64,000 bases of DNA from Arenicola marina (lineage: Eukaryota > Annelida > Polychaeta > Arenicolidae). Each line of letters opens with the position of its first letter. Within the stretch, counting starts at the first letter, position 1. The stretch lies in assembly GCA_964019135.1 (NCBI GenBank), contig OZ025252.1, positions 2,992,823 to 3,056,822 of the forward strand. Reading direction: 5' to 3'. The notes below the pieces were generated by a model. That model worked only from the letters and a program-made list of their open reading frames with translations, did not search any database and was not told the origin of the DNA. This document shows positions 12,031 to 30,722 of the stretch, piece after piece. Both the position numbers and the translations under genes were made by a program.

Positions 12031-12735
12031 CCCCTCAGGGGCCCTTAGTCTTACACCAGCCACTCAACCATATTAAAATACATGCAATCAACGACTATCA
12101 AGAAAGACGACATATCTACTGTCTTTCCCATCTGTAACCAACCTGACTCCGCTAGACGGCGCTACGCCAGCCGGGGTGTCCTTCGCGTCGCCTGGGGGAC
12201 ACGGGTCCCTCTGGCGGTCGCTCGGCTGGATTGTAGGTGGAGATTGGACAGCGACTAGCCGATCTCAGCGCGCGTCTTCGACTGACGCCAATCAGATCCG
12301 ACAGACTGACAGAAGGTGGTCGGTAGATGTCTGCGTGGTTCATTGGTCTTCGGCCTTTGATTGTAGGTGGCAGAGGAAGGGAGGGCCCCGCGGGGGGGGG
12401 GGGGGGGGGGTCCATGATCGGGGATGAGAGTACTTATGGCTGTTGGTTTAGTTGTGGGTGTGGATGTTTCTTCGGGTGGGGAGTATTCGCTATTGGTACA
12501 GGTGGATTGGGGTGCGATGAAGTGGGGTGGGTTTGGGTTGGGGTGCGATGAAGTGGGGTGGGGGTGGTTGGGTGGGGGTGAATTAAGTGGTTGTTGGTAC
12601 AAAGTCATGAGCAATGGCTCTGCAATGACGTAGGGTGGCCGAGTTGGAGAAGGCGGTATTTAAAGTTCGTTGACACCACTTCTATAGCCACATATTAATT
12701 GGATTCTTTCTGAAGCTGTTTGCAGTCCATGACCG
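12031..12735. other. Intergenic stretch with G/T-rich direct repeats
   Basis: Holds a G-run at about 12390-12412. A 31-bp direct repeat (ttggggtgcgatgaagtggg core) occurs twice between about 12508 and 12565 within G/T-rich sequence. The open frames over this region are glycine- or proline-rich composition artefacts. Confidence 0.6.
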
Positions 12736-12739
12736 GTTG

Positions 12740-13060
12740 GTACGTGGAACCCCCCCCCCCCCTGGACTCGCTGACCTCCGTGACTGTCATCCGCGGGGGG
12801 GGGGTCACTGTTATACGAATCTGGTGGGGGGGTTCCGCGGGTGCCCCTTCATGCCTAAGGGAGCGGACATTTATGATGAAAAGGATACCCATATAGAGCG
12901 GATATTTGAAGACTGGGTGGGGGGGGGGGGGCTCAAGGTGCGTTCATAGAGCAGGTTGCCGCCAAAATATACCGTCTTCCGAGCGGATTTTGACAGTAAA
13001 AAGCCCCGAACGAGCGGATTTGGGCGGCAACACCTCGACAGAGGATTTCCCCCGCCCACA
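12740..13060 (-). repeat. G-tract dispersed repeat family F, copy 1 (minus)
   Basis: On the minus strand the order of blocks is: ccgctc-type and cggcaacc/ctctatgaacgcac blocks, a tat(c)ggatatcc-type centre, cctttcatcataaatgtccg, ggggcacccgcggaacc, then ccaccagattcgtataac and C-runs. The same order is found at 15035-15360 (plus) and, truncated, at 25765-25950 (plus). The G/C homopolymers are part of the element. Confidence 0.8.
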
Positions 13061-13094
13061 GCAATGTATTAAGTAGCCCCCCCCCCCCCACCCC

Positions 13095-13235
13095 ACCACC
13101 CGGACTGTCTCACCCCCCGGGACTGTGAACCCTTGAACTCCCTAACTCCTGGGACTCTTGACCTCCGGGACTTTCTAATGCTCGTGACTTTAAACCGCGC
13201 GACCCTCTGACCCCCGCCATTCCGTGACAACCGAT
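13095..13235. repeat. Degenerate tandem repeat (about 19-20 bp)
   Basis: About seven loose copies of ccgggactgtgaacccttga-like units, with cccccgggact, cctgggactcttgacc and ccgggactttctaa variants. Confidence 0.55.
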
Positions 13236-15030
13236 TCTGGCAAGCGTCATCCGAGCAGTTCGATAACAGTAGGATGGCGAGGGGGGTACGGATTGAAGGG
13301 CGCAGACGTGCGAGGGGTATGTTAAAGGGGCTCGGCGGAACAGACTGACGTAGCTAACTAAAGGCATGACAAAAAGCCGAGTGGAAGGAAACCGTTGTCG
13401 CAAGGCATGCCAGCGGGCCGAAAGACTGTTTACACAGAGTCACGGTGCCGTACCGCCTAAATATTGAAATGTCGATTGCCAGCGAAAAGAATCGTTGACT
13501 GGGTGTTTATCCTGTCGAACGCACACCGATATGCAGACCCGATAGATGGATCATGTGCTTGTGGGCGTATGATATAGCCCTTACAAGCCCTTACAGGCCT
13601 AAAGTGCTGCTATATGCCACGATGAAACCGCAAGGGCTCATGACCAAATCAAACGCTTACGGGACTAAATCTACATGATACGTCTACGTCAACCCACTCC
13701 CAGCTTCACCTGCCCGTTCACTCACACACTTCACAAATTTTGTTTAATACACGCAGCCCTTTCATTGTCATGGTTGATCTCCCGGCAGAGGGCGTCTTGC
13801 TAACGCATCAGTCCCTCCATACTACAAGTACGTCAACTATGAAAAATACCCTTCAGACGTCCAAATTCGAGATGCCTCTGATCCAATATATATTCCTTAT
13901 TTTGCACCATTTATATCATTTATATTCATCACTGTATTACTTATGCTGTAGCCGATACATTCACTGGAGTTTCATTCATTTGAGGCTTTTTTTCGGGCTA
14001 TATATTTGAATAGATTGAGCACAAAGATCTGAAGAACCTATGGCTATGGTTCGCCGCGATCAAGAGCAGACCCGCGTGATAATATTAAACTCTGAACGAC
14101 GATTCTTCTCAGATAAGTGGGGATAACCCGTAAATATCGATGCTTTATAATTATCTTTTATTTATCACTATTTAGATTGTGTTGCTATTTCCAAAGTAAG
14201 GATAATTATTTGGTGGTTATCCCCGCAACAAATGGAAAAAGTTCGATGCGACCAATGTCGTACCGTAGCAAGTTCCGAGTGACCAAAAATGTTTTTCTTC
14301 CATCCATGCTTTGTATGATTTATAAGTGCATTATAGTGGAATAAAAAAAATAAATAAAAATGTTCGCGTCGGTTGATCGTGCTCGGGTACGCAGCCCAGG
14401 GCAGGGCGGGGTGTTATAGCCTACAGTAGGTATCTAAGGAGATTAATTAACCTGGGATTACTTTACTGAACGATAAGAAAGATTTCACGTCGCTGAATTA
14501 TTGATCGGGCTGAAACGGTTTCTACTCGGAGTAAAATGTTCTACCGGTGGGTGACATAAACCAATGTTTTCAATTTCCAGAAGAGTTTCGGCAATCTGTC
14601 CGCAGTATGGATTGCGAAAAGGTGTCTACGTCAGCCCATCAAGTAGCAGACAGGAGACACACAGTGGCGGCCGGCGGTCGGAGTTTATACTTCACTCCCG
14701 ACGTCGATACATCGTGAAACCTACGACGCTCGACCTGTCTCATCATATTCGTTAAATAGAAAACCGTCCTCAGCAAAACTTTCGTCTCAGTTTGCTCGGA
14801 CAAGTCCAATAGGTGTTATCGATTTCTTCACCTGCTTGACGTGTCTTATATTTATTTGCCCGCCTTCTTTTCGAAGACCGCGGGTACGACAGTTAAGGGT
14901 GGCCACGAGCGGCTTAACCACCCGGGTTTAACTGCCGCAAGTGTCAGAGTGAAAGACAACGCTGTGACATGCATATCGTAAATCACTGAAACAGGCGACC
15001 AGTCACGTGGCGCGGGTCCCGGAGGCGGTA
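13236..15030. other. Intergenic stretch, nothing recognised
   Basis: Unique, AT-rich in the middle. The open frames are short and match nothing I know. A short adenine-rich run (aaaaaaaataaataaaaa) lies at about 14343. Confidence 0.4.
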
Positions 15031-15034
15031 CATT

Positions 15035-15360
15035 GCTCTGGGGGGGGGGGGGGGGGGGTTAGCGGTGAAAAAGGGGGGGGGGCTTTACCGCAGAACCCCG
15101 CCCCACTTTTCACCGCCAAAATCCGCCCGACCGGGACGTTTTACCGCCAAATCCGCTCCGAAGAGGTACTTTTCTGCGGCAACCCGCTCTATGAACGCAC
15201 ATTTTCAGAGCCCACCCACCCCGGTCGCAAGTTTTCAAATATCCGCTTTATAGGGTATCTTTTTCATCACAAATGTCCGCTCCCTCAGGCATCAAGGGGC
15301 ACCCGCGGTACCCCCCCCCCCCCCTCACCCCCCACCAGATTCGTGTAACATTGCTCCCCC
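15035..15360 (+). repeat. G-tract dispersed repeat family F, copy 2 (plus)
   Basis: Full-length-looking copy: G-runs, aaatccgctccgaagaggta, gcggcaacccgctctatgaa, ggtcgcaagttttcaaatat, cacaaatgtccgctccctca, gggcacccgcggta, a C-run, then caccagattcgtgtaaca and another C-run. It pairs with the minus-strand copy at 12740-13060. Confidence 0.85.
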
Positions 15361-15384
15361 CCCCATCCCCCCGGGTCGGGGGGC

Positions 15385-15790
15385 GGGGGTCTAAACGCAG
15401 GGAACCAGTCACTTGGCACAAAGCTTAAAACACGGGGAGACAGCCACTTAGCGCAGTTCAAGATGCTTGGGACGATCGAGTCACTAGCCGCCACTTGAGA
15501 TGCTCGGAACCAGTCACTTGGCAGTGTCAAGTGGCAGGAAACCAATCCCTTGGTGCTGTCGCTGCCAATCAACCACTCGGTTAGTGACGCTGAAGACGCG
15601 GGGAGCCAACACCCGCTCAAGACGCAGGGAACACCTTTGCACTGCTAAAAACACAGGGAACTTTTTTGGGGTTCTTTAAAAAGACAGGGAACCAGCAACT
15701 TGCCGCCACTCAAGACGACGGGAGCCAGCCACTTGCCGCAGCTCCAAGCGCATGGCACCAGTCACTTGTCGTCCGTTCAAAACGGCACAC
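15385..15790. repeat. Degenerate tandem repeat (about 35 bp)
   Basis: About ten divergent copies built on cagggaaccagtcacttggc followed by a gc(a/c)ctcaagac block. Distances vary because of indels, so this is an old array. The minus-strand open frame across its first half (15285-15620) is repeat-derived. Confidence 0.7.
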
Positions 15791-17640
15791 ACGAGTCGCG
15801 TTAAGCCTCACATTCTGATTCCGTAAATATCGATGATAATTAAAATCAATTCAAATAGCGGATGGAAATTCTGGAAGACTTTAATTCTTAAGCTTAAGAT
15901 TAAGCTTATCTTTATGCTTATGAGTGGTGCTATATGTGACTAATCAGTGGCATATTCCACTCGGTTGGCGGGAGGGGAGGGGGTGCAGTAGCTTATACCT
16001 GCTCTGGTGTCTATAACGGTTAAATGAAACTGCCAGCCTGGTCTCTAACGCTGCTTTACCTATTCTTATAATACCCCAAGTGTCTAGCCTCCAAATTACA
16101 GAATTGTCCGTCTTGTTTGTAGCTCACGATAAAATTTAGAAGTGACCGTCACCCACGATTTTGCCGCTTAACCAGGCGGCAGCCCTTCTTGGAGGTGTGT
16201 CCGCGATTGACCAATCAGGTGGCGATACTCGAATTATATTCAAACTGCAAATGACGTCTACTGTGTGAGCAAAGCAAGAGCGCGTGATCATCGCAAATAT
16301 AAGTAACTCCAATTGTGGGGTTTTTTAACGGAGACAATCGTTGCAAGAGGTACATCAATATGTTTGGATGGTACTTTTCCATGAAATACTAAGATCATGG
16401 TCTACTGCGCGGCTTCCATGGAACTGCTGCGATTCATCCTGGAGTTGCGGCTGATCTCTCGTTTCACGAGTTTCCCCTGAAGGGTACCTCCACTGTGAAG
16501 TTCCCTCCGCGAGGCGCCACATGGAGTGTCACAATATACGTCACTTGCTCCGGCATAATGGCGCGCTGCTCGACATTGATGGAGGCGGGTTGGCTTAATT
16601 GTTTTCTCCTTACCAGTCGGCCGAAACGAAGCGTTAACATTCGCCAAATTAATTTTAAGACGTAAACTTTCGGTGCAGATCGCGTTTAGATTAGGTTGGA
16701 CACCCGCTTTAAAGTTTTCACACTCGCTCCACCATCGCATTATATTTCTCACGGACTTTGTCGTGACTGACCGGACCAAATTTGGCCCACTGGTCAGTAG
16801 CCTATACATACACACTTATCAAGTTCAGTCTGGCAAATCGAACAGGATCTCTCATACAATTGATTATTTTTGCTCTGTATACAGATTACGGTAAGGTTGT
16901 ACTGATCCAAACGTATAGGCCATCATAGTCACTGAATCGTTTATGGCAGTTAGACATGGGTCGATCCATTGTTAGGCCCACTGCGTATTGCCGTTGCGCG
17001 ACGAATACAATTTTATTGTGTCGATCGAAGTCATATTGTGACAGATAATTAAAGGTAATAACGATTGAGTATATTTATTCATTTTATACATGTCACGCAG
17101 AAATCAAATGTTGGTATTTAAGGCTACTTTTGAGCCCAACCTCGGCCTGTTGGTCGGGCACTATTTGTGCCTGCTTACCAAGTAAGCTGCGAGGCTAAAC
17201 CTATAACGTAAGATACGGGACTCGAGGACCTTATGATTGAGCGGAGGGAGTACAGTGGTAACCTCGGTAACTTAACCTACGGTGACGCTATGATTGGGCA
17301 GATCGCCCGAATAGCAGTAACCTACATTTCAATCTGCTGCTGTGTCTTCATTGTGAAATGAAATATTGTTTTATGCCATTTTTTTGCACAAGTTTGATTT
17401 TAGGTCAGTTTTCATTCGCAGGATCTGAAAATGTGCGATTAACTGATAATTCAGTTGGCCGGTCCTTTGCTTTTCTCTCACAAATCGTAGTTAACATTTG
17501 AAGAATATAACGACACTAATTCCCGCTAATGCCTGGGACTGTCCTTCCGTCAAACCACGAGAGGTCCGATGGTGAAAAATCAATTGTAGAAAAAGTGACA
17601 CATTTATTATTCGATATCGAATTTGGAGCAATACAGTTGC
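15791..17640. other. Intergenic stretch, nothing recognised
   Basis: The longest open frame (16402-16815, minus, 137 codons) has no recognisable motif and no supporting splice or start context. I see no RNA gene or repeat array. Confidence 0.4.
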
Positions 17641-17659
17641 TCGCACGAGCAAGATGTGT

Positions 17660-17930
17660 TTCTCACCATGGCCATGGTAACGATGCCTTTGTTTTGACTC
17701 CTACTTTCCACCGTGGCGGGGCGTTGCAACGGGTAAACGTCGTCGTACTTTACCCGGCTTTTAACAGCAAATAGCGTCATTATCCGCTGCTAGGGAAGAT
17801 TTATTTCTTGCCATGATGCAGCCGGACGAACAACTTCTGACCATTACTGAGCATTACCATGGCTAGACTTTGCCATGACAACGCGTTGCTATGGTTAGGC
17901 CTTGCCATGGTGAGCTGTTGCCACCACGAG
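17660..17930. promoter_or_regulatory. Cluster of X-box/RFX-like palindromic motifs
   Basis: Several imperfect GTTGCCATGGCAAC-like motifs occur within 270 bp: caccatggccatggtaacg (about 17667), gccatgacaac (about 17872), gttgctatggtta (about 17885) and gttgccacc (about 17917). RFX proteins bind GTNRCC-(0-3)-RGYAAC. The cluster overlaps the inferred 3' UTR and flank of PSMA6. It may instead be decayed inverted-repeat DNA, so a regulatory role is only inferred. Confidence 0.25.
17800..17805 (-). terminator. Possible PSMA6 polyadenylation signal
   Basis: TTTATT on the plus strand reads AATAAA on the minus strand, 234 bp downstream of the PSMA6 stop codon. That is a plausible 3' UTR length. No transcript evidence is available here. 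Confidence 0.4.
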
Positions 17931-18038
17931 ACGTCAGTGATCCTCTTCTCATGCCATTGGCTATCGGCCACGACTATGACGAATACCATTTTTTTCTTAT
18001 CCCGTACAATAGTCTCTCTCCACAGTAAGTGGCCTTGT

Positions 18039-25400
<7,362 letters not shown>

Positions 25401-25404
25401 AGGA

Positions 25405-25640
25405 CTATTCAACCTCTAAAGGCCATATCGCGACAATGGGAAGGGTCAAGGTAGCGTGGAGCTATGTCTCGAGGAGGTCTTTCGAAACTTTGTCTTTTCT
25501 TGGCACTTTTGGTTCACCCACTACTCTTTGGGAAGAAAGACGCCACAGACAGTACCGGTGGGACGCACCAGTCGCTTGGGCTAATTAAGCTTGTTCTAGC
25601 AGAGCACAATCGACAATATCCGAACGTGGGGTGATGCAGG
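25405..25640 (-). mobile_element. Diverged tRNA-derived SINE
   Basis: Minus-strand copy of the same subfamily as 19400-19615: aaggccatatcgcgacaatg, gggaagggtcaaggtag, agctatgtctcgaggagg, cactactctttgggaagaaa, then cgcttgggctaattaagctt and agcagagcacaatcgacaat. Part of the body appears duplicated: gaagaaag(a/t)cgccacagaca-like text recurs near 25655. Confidence 0.75.
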
Positions 25641-25764
25641 TAGGGGTTTTGAAGAAAGATGCCACAGATACAGTTGGCTGGGAGCAAATCTTGCATTGTT
25701 TATAGGCTTTCACCAACGTGTACGTACTCAGCTGCGGTTCATTTGACGGCCCATGATCTTCAAC

Positions 25765-25950
25765 CCCTGTGGGTGGGGGGGTACTTATTACATTGCTATG
25801 GGCATGGGGGTTCCGCGGTGTAGCCCCGCCCCACCTTTTCACCCCCAAAATCCGCTCGCAAGGCGTATTTTTCGCGGCAACCCGCTCTATGAACGCACAT
25901 TTTCATAGCCACCCCCCCGTATAATAGTGCCCCCCCTCCCCCACCTGGGC
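25765..25950 (+). repeat. G-tract dispersed repeat family F, copy 3 (truncated)
   Basis: Contains a G-run, cattgctatgggcatggggg, ttccgcggtgtagccccgcc, aaaatccgctcgcaaggcgt and gcggcaacccgctctatgaa, followed by cgcacattttcatagcc and C-runs. It matches 15100-15210, but the distal half of the element is missing. Confidence 0.8.
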
Positions 25951-27290
25951 CTTTAAGCTTAACTGGACCTTTAGTAAATAACCCCGACAATGATTAACTC
26001 AGCTCAACGCTTGCATTTACAATTTTCCGAGAGATGAAATGTGCATAAGATATGTTATTTATTGCCCTGCCTGCCAGGAAGAGCTGGTTAATACTGGCTC
26101 CCTCTAGCATCCCATTGATTGTACGGTACATCGATAAATTCCCCCAGTGTCACCGTTTTACTTTGTCTGATTTTATCGCGAAAATGGTCCGGGGATAAAG
26201 GTTACTGCTCCATTATTATGCGGGGGATCACCACCACGTGTCGGGGGTGCGCCAGCTCTGTGAAGCGGCAGTAAAAGGTCACACAGATAGCACTCAGCAT
26301 TAGTAACGTACTCTTATGCCGAGGGACGTGGATTTTGTGTGAGCGTCACCCACTTTGGTCAGACTGTCTGTGTCACTGTGCTAGCGTGAATCGTCTTCGT
26401 CACACGTACATGCTTTCAAAATCCAACCTGAGTTAAACGCTGAACAACACGTCTTGTGACAAACCCTGCCAGATCCTAATACGTAAGTTATCTGATGATA
26501 CTGTGTCCGATTACGTGTCTGGGAGCGTTCGTTCCGTTCGGATAAAATCGTAAGGCACTCGTGCGATGGCTTAGGACGATGGAGTCTCGCTACTGACTCG
26601 GTGGATAGGGTTCAATGGATATAATGTGTTAGCGGACGATCTTGTGGCTGCAGTGCTTGGCAATGACTGTGACAGATGTCGTAGGCTCATTATTTGTATT
26701 TACCAATCAGTGAAACCATCGCGCTCGCTTAGGTCGGATTGTTTGAAATGTTAACCCTCGTTTTCAAATACCGGCCGCCACGTGTGTTAATACTGAGTCA
26801 TCAATCCATCATTATATGTGGATTCACGTGTTCGATAGAAGATTATTATACTGTATATTTGAAACCTGTGTGTAACCAAATACCATAAACAAACCCTGGC
26901 AGTTAACTAAGATATACGCTTTATACGTCACACTAAATCGTACTACAAAGTTGTCCTGCTATCAATGAAGGAACTATGCAAATATAGACGGTAGTTAGAC
27001 AGTGTGATTGATGCTTCCTTTCCGATATGTAATCGGGGCAATGAAACATCCACCATATCCTACCGACAGAGTAATGTGCAAGGTGTTCTCCTTGCTACTT
27101 GTAGTGATACTATGTGGCACCCCCTCACTACATGCATATATTACTACTTGTCTCCTACTTCACCACTCCTGTGGTAACAGAATAAAGGCGATGGGAATTT
27201 TTCCACGGTAGACCGGTTTTTCTCGCTGGTACTCGGTCTTGTTGTGGGGTTACTTAACTTGTTCTTGTAACGTTCACTCTTCTTATTGTT
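25951..27290. other. Intergenic stretch, possible upstream region of a plus-strand gene
   Basis: Unique sequence without array or recognised repeat. It lies directly upstream of the candidate first exon at 27294-27353 and could include its promoter, but I see no specific motif that proves this. Confidence 0.35.
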
Positions 27291-27293
27291 CTA

Positions 27294-27353
27294 GTTAAGT
27301 CAAAGCCACCACAGGGATTCTCGCGATGAAGGGAATAGATATCAAGGCAGACA
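27294..27353 (+). CDS. Candidate 5' coding exon, possibly SLC35B2 exon 1
   Basis: A pyrimidine-rich acceptor (ttcttattgttctag) precedes 27294, and a strong donor (CAG|GTGAGT) follows 27353. Inside is ATG at 27325 with nine codons (MKGIDIKAD) plus AG. The exon ends with two bases of a codon. The first certain SLC35B2 exon can start after an AG at 44946-44947 with one base plus in-frame GTC ATG. Joining them gives MKGIDIKADR-VMLALG, a basic n-region in front of the first hydrophobic segment. Phase matches by chance one time in three, and the implied intron is 17.6 kb. It could equally belong to an unrelated gene or be chance. Confidence 0.3.
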
Positions 27354-29257
27354 GGTGAGTTTTGTTTGCTCTTGTACAAAGAAAATCAGATTTCTCTGGT
27401 CATTCCTTCCTTATTGGTTATATGATTGCCTTATTCTTTTGGGGCTGACCTCTTTGAATACCCTAAAAAGCGGATCCTCCAGTCGTTCTACTTATCTGCA
27501 CTTTGTCTTTTTTTCCGCTTTCGGAATGTAACATTTTGTATCTGACAGTTTCCTCCTTTCGCCTTTGTGTGGTGGCCGGTGGGTGTGGGGTGCTCAGCTT
27601 TCATCCATCGCTCGACGCATACATTACAGTTCACCTTTAATGGATGGGGCGATGTTTCTAACTGATATTTGGTGGTTTGTATCTGGTTTGTCTTCACATG
27701 AGAAAACTAATGTCCTGCAACTGTAGTTTTATTTGCGAATCGTTACAATGTGCTCCTCATCTTCACGGTGAGTCGCAAAGAAACCCATCGACACCTTAGC
27801 CGTGTGTTAAGAATGCTCTAAGGCGTAAGGCTTTTCGTTCCTCGAGCACGGGAGCCGGGTTTGGGAATGATTTCCCTTGTCATTCATCATGTTCATGTCA
27901 TTATACCCAGGCTGTTTCTTCATCAGTTCACATCAGTATGTATGATACATACTCTGTGCTTGCTTGGTCCGGTTTTGCCCATGTGTACACAGGTGAGCCA
28001 ATCCATGATCCACCCTGTTGCGTGCCCGCCTTTGATTAAATGTTTTCGTTCGGCCAGTCGCAACGCGTCGGTTAAAGGTATAGATACCATCGACGTAACA
28101 CGTATCCCTCATAAAACGTATGACTTATCCAGGATTTATGAAATTGATCACGGTGTTGAGCTGCTGCATGCATCCCGTAGAGGCATATGTCACCATTTCA
28201 GTCGTAATGTATCCTGTCGCGTTACCGATATGGCCCGAGCAGTGCATAGGTTTCCAGTTTCAATGTGGAACATTCAGAGTCTATGGCTACGGTGGTAAAA
28301 ACCCGGTGTTGGCTATCAAAAACTCAGCATCCTAGGTGGGAAACGTGTGTTCTCATTCAAAAAAAGGTTTTTGCGACCGAAGACTGTTTTGTGATGACGC
28401 AAGTGGCTTGCCATTGACATACTTTAACATGGAGAATTAAAATTTTCGGCTTATCCATTTATGGCGTCTACTTCCGGAGCGACACCATGCGGTGGAGATT
28501 GCAGTATACAGTGTTAGTATTCTCCACAGCCCACCGCTACGTGGCGCGACTCCGATTGGCACATGGAGCGCGGAGGGGAGGCTGTGTAAGAGACTAAAAC
28601 CAAAGGTCTTGTACCAGACGGCCCTTTTGTAGCAGTCTGGCATCATCTGAATTAAATAATGTTGAAATGGGGAGTGCTTTCGTGCCCCACTTTTGAAATA
28701 AGAATTGCATTGTGGGGGGGGGGGGGGCGGGGTCCAATTTATAGATCAATGAGTTTTTGTGTTTTCTCCCCCTATAAACATAAACGCACCCCCTTCCGCC
28801 CACCCCTCCTCATTTTCAAAAAGTGTGTCAGGATTTACAATTTGTGCAAAGCGGTGATACTTAATATGTTTGCGCCGCGAAACAATTGTTTGGAGACTAC
28901 GTATGTAGTTAGTATTCGGAGGCTATTTATATACTCGTGGGGCTGGGGACATCGACAAGTATTGAATTGTTCGCTGACATTGGATCAGTAGCGTGTAACC
29001 CCGGGCGTGTAACCTTTCCGATCCACACTGCAAACTGATGGGTGGGAGTCGCCGGCTGCCTCCCTGTTTGCCAGTTTGATATCGACCCCAGTTTTCACTG
29101 CCGGTCGAACCGGATGTGGCCATGTGTGGCGGACATTAGTTACCGGGCAGCGCGAGCCCCGTGGTGTTAATGTTAGGTACAGGCCGTTTATTCACCTATA
29201 GCACTTTCTACGTATGTTGATTTGAACCACTTTAGACACGTAAAGGCCATAGTTGAT
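27354..29257. other. Intergenic or intronic stretch, nothing recognised
   Basis: No coding signal beyond chance frames; the 145-codon frame at 27861-28298 has no motif. A G-run lies at about 28714-28727. If the 27294 exon belongs to SLC35B2, this is part of intron 1. Confidence 0.4.
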
Positions 29258-29275
29258 AGGTTGTGTATTGAGGAC

Positions 29276-29500
29276 CCTATAGCCACAGCGGGGCGCGAAC
29301 CACCGAGCCACGTGGCGTTAGGCTCTCAGGTGGCCAGAGCACCCAAGGCGAGCGCCCTAACCCGCTGAGCTATCGAGCCGGCCCCCTGTGTAAAGGCCTT
29401 ATAATCGCGTCAATGAGGGGGGTCAATGGTAGAGCGGAGCCATGTGTCCGGGCGGTTCCCCATTTGCTCTTTTGGAAGAGAGGCATGGTCGAACAGATGC
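29276..29500 (-). mobile_element. Two adjacent partial tRNA-derived SINEs
   Basis: 29276-29388 is the minus-strand tRNA-like head of the family: ggggcgcgaaccaccgagcc, cgtggcgttaggctctcagg and gagctatcgagccggcccc. 29389-29500 is the body and tail of another copy in the same orientation: ggccttataatcgcgtcaat, agagcggagccatgtgtccg and gctcttttggaagagagg. The arrangement resembles the nested pair at 18631-19087, but the duplication is not clear enough to prove nesting. Confidence 0.75.
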
Positions 29501-29701
29501 GAAACCCCTGCATGGGCTCCAGCACCATGACTCTCCTGGATGGAAGAGCTATCGAGACTGAGCAGAGGGCTTTATTAACGGAATGCCACTCGCTCGGGCC
29601 TCTATCAATTTGTAAACAATCCTCTGACATTATGTCAGGGGGCCGCCGGGGTCGAGGGGTGGCGCCCTCTAGTGCAGACCAATAGGTCACGGGTTCATAC
29701 C

Positions 29702-30722
29702 CAGCCTGTGTTGTGTGCCGGTGCCTGTCAGCCCGTGTTGTGTGCCGGTGCCTGTCAGCCTGTGTTGTGTGCCGGTGTCTGTCAGCCTGTGTTGTGTGCC
29801 GGTGTCTGTCAGCCTGTGTTGTGTGCCGGTGCCTGTCAGCCTGTGTGGTGTGCCGGTGCCTGTCAGCCTGTGTTGTGTGCCGGTGCCTGTCAGCCTGTGT
29901 TGTGTGCCGGTGTTTGTCAGCCCGTGTGGTGTGCCGGTACCTGTCAGCCTGTGTTGTGTGCCGGTGCCTGTCAGCCCGTGTGGTGTGCCGGTGCCTGTCA
30001 GCCTGTGTGGTGTGCCGGTGTCTGTCAGCCTGTGTTGTGTGCCGGTGCCTGTCAGCCTGTGTTGTGTGCCGGTGCCTGTCAGCCCGTGTTGTGTGCCGGT
30101 GTCTGTCAGCCCGTGTGGTGTGCCGGTACCTGTCAGCCTGTGTTGTGTGCCGGTGCCTGTCAGCCCGTGTGGTGTGCCGGTGCCTGTCAGCCTGTGTGGT
30201 GTGCCGGTGTCTGTCAGCCTGTGTTGTGTGCCGGTGCCTGTCACCCTGTGTTGTGTGCCGGTGCCTGTCAGCCTGTGTTGTGTGCCGGTGTCTGTCACCC
30301 TGTGTTGTGTGCCGGTGCCTGTCAGCCCGTGTTGTGTGCCGGTGCCTGTCACCCTGTGTTGTGTGCCTTTGTCTGTCAGCCTGTGTTGTGTGCCTGTGTC
30401 TGTCAGTCTGTGTTGTGTGCCGGTGCCTGTCACCCTGTGTTGTGTGTCTGTGTATGTCAGCCTGTGTGTGTCAGCCCGTGTTGTGTGCCTGTGCCTGTCA
30501 GCCTGTGTCTGTCACCCTGTGTTGTGTGTCTGTGTCTGTCAGCCTGTGTTGTGTGCCGGTGCCTGTCAGCCCGTGTTGTGTGCCGGTGCCTGTCAGCCTG
30601 TGTTGTGTGCCTGTGTCTGTCAGCCTGTGTTGTGTGCCTGTGTCTGTCAGCCTGTGTGTGTCAGCCCGTGTTGTGTGCCGGTGCCTGTCAGCCCGTGTTG
30701 TGTGCGTGCTCCTGTCAGTCGA
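29702..30722. repeat. 27-bp minisatellite, about 38 copies
   Basis: The unit is tgtgttgtgtgccggtgcct plus gtcagcc. Variable positions are ttgtgt/tggtgt, gtgcc/gtgtc, cggt/ctgt, agcc/accc and cct/ccc. The last third (after about 30360) is more divergent and contains shortened copies with gcctgtgtgtgtcagcc. A 27-bp period makes five of six frames open, including cysteine/valine-rich plus frames and a (TGTGTQHRL)n minus frame. These are not evidence of coding. A tRNA B-box-like ggttcataccc lies just before the array. Confidence 0.95.

Noticed and set aside
16402-16815. 137-codon minus-strand frame as a gene
   Set aside because: No motif, no homology I can recall, and no splice or promoter support.
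27861-28298. 145-codon plus-strand frame
   Set aside because: No recognisable domain; length is within chance for this composition.
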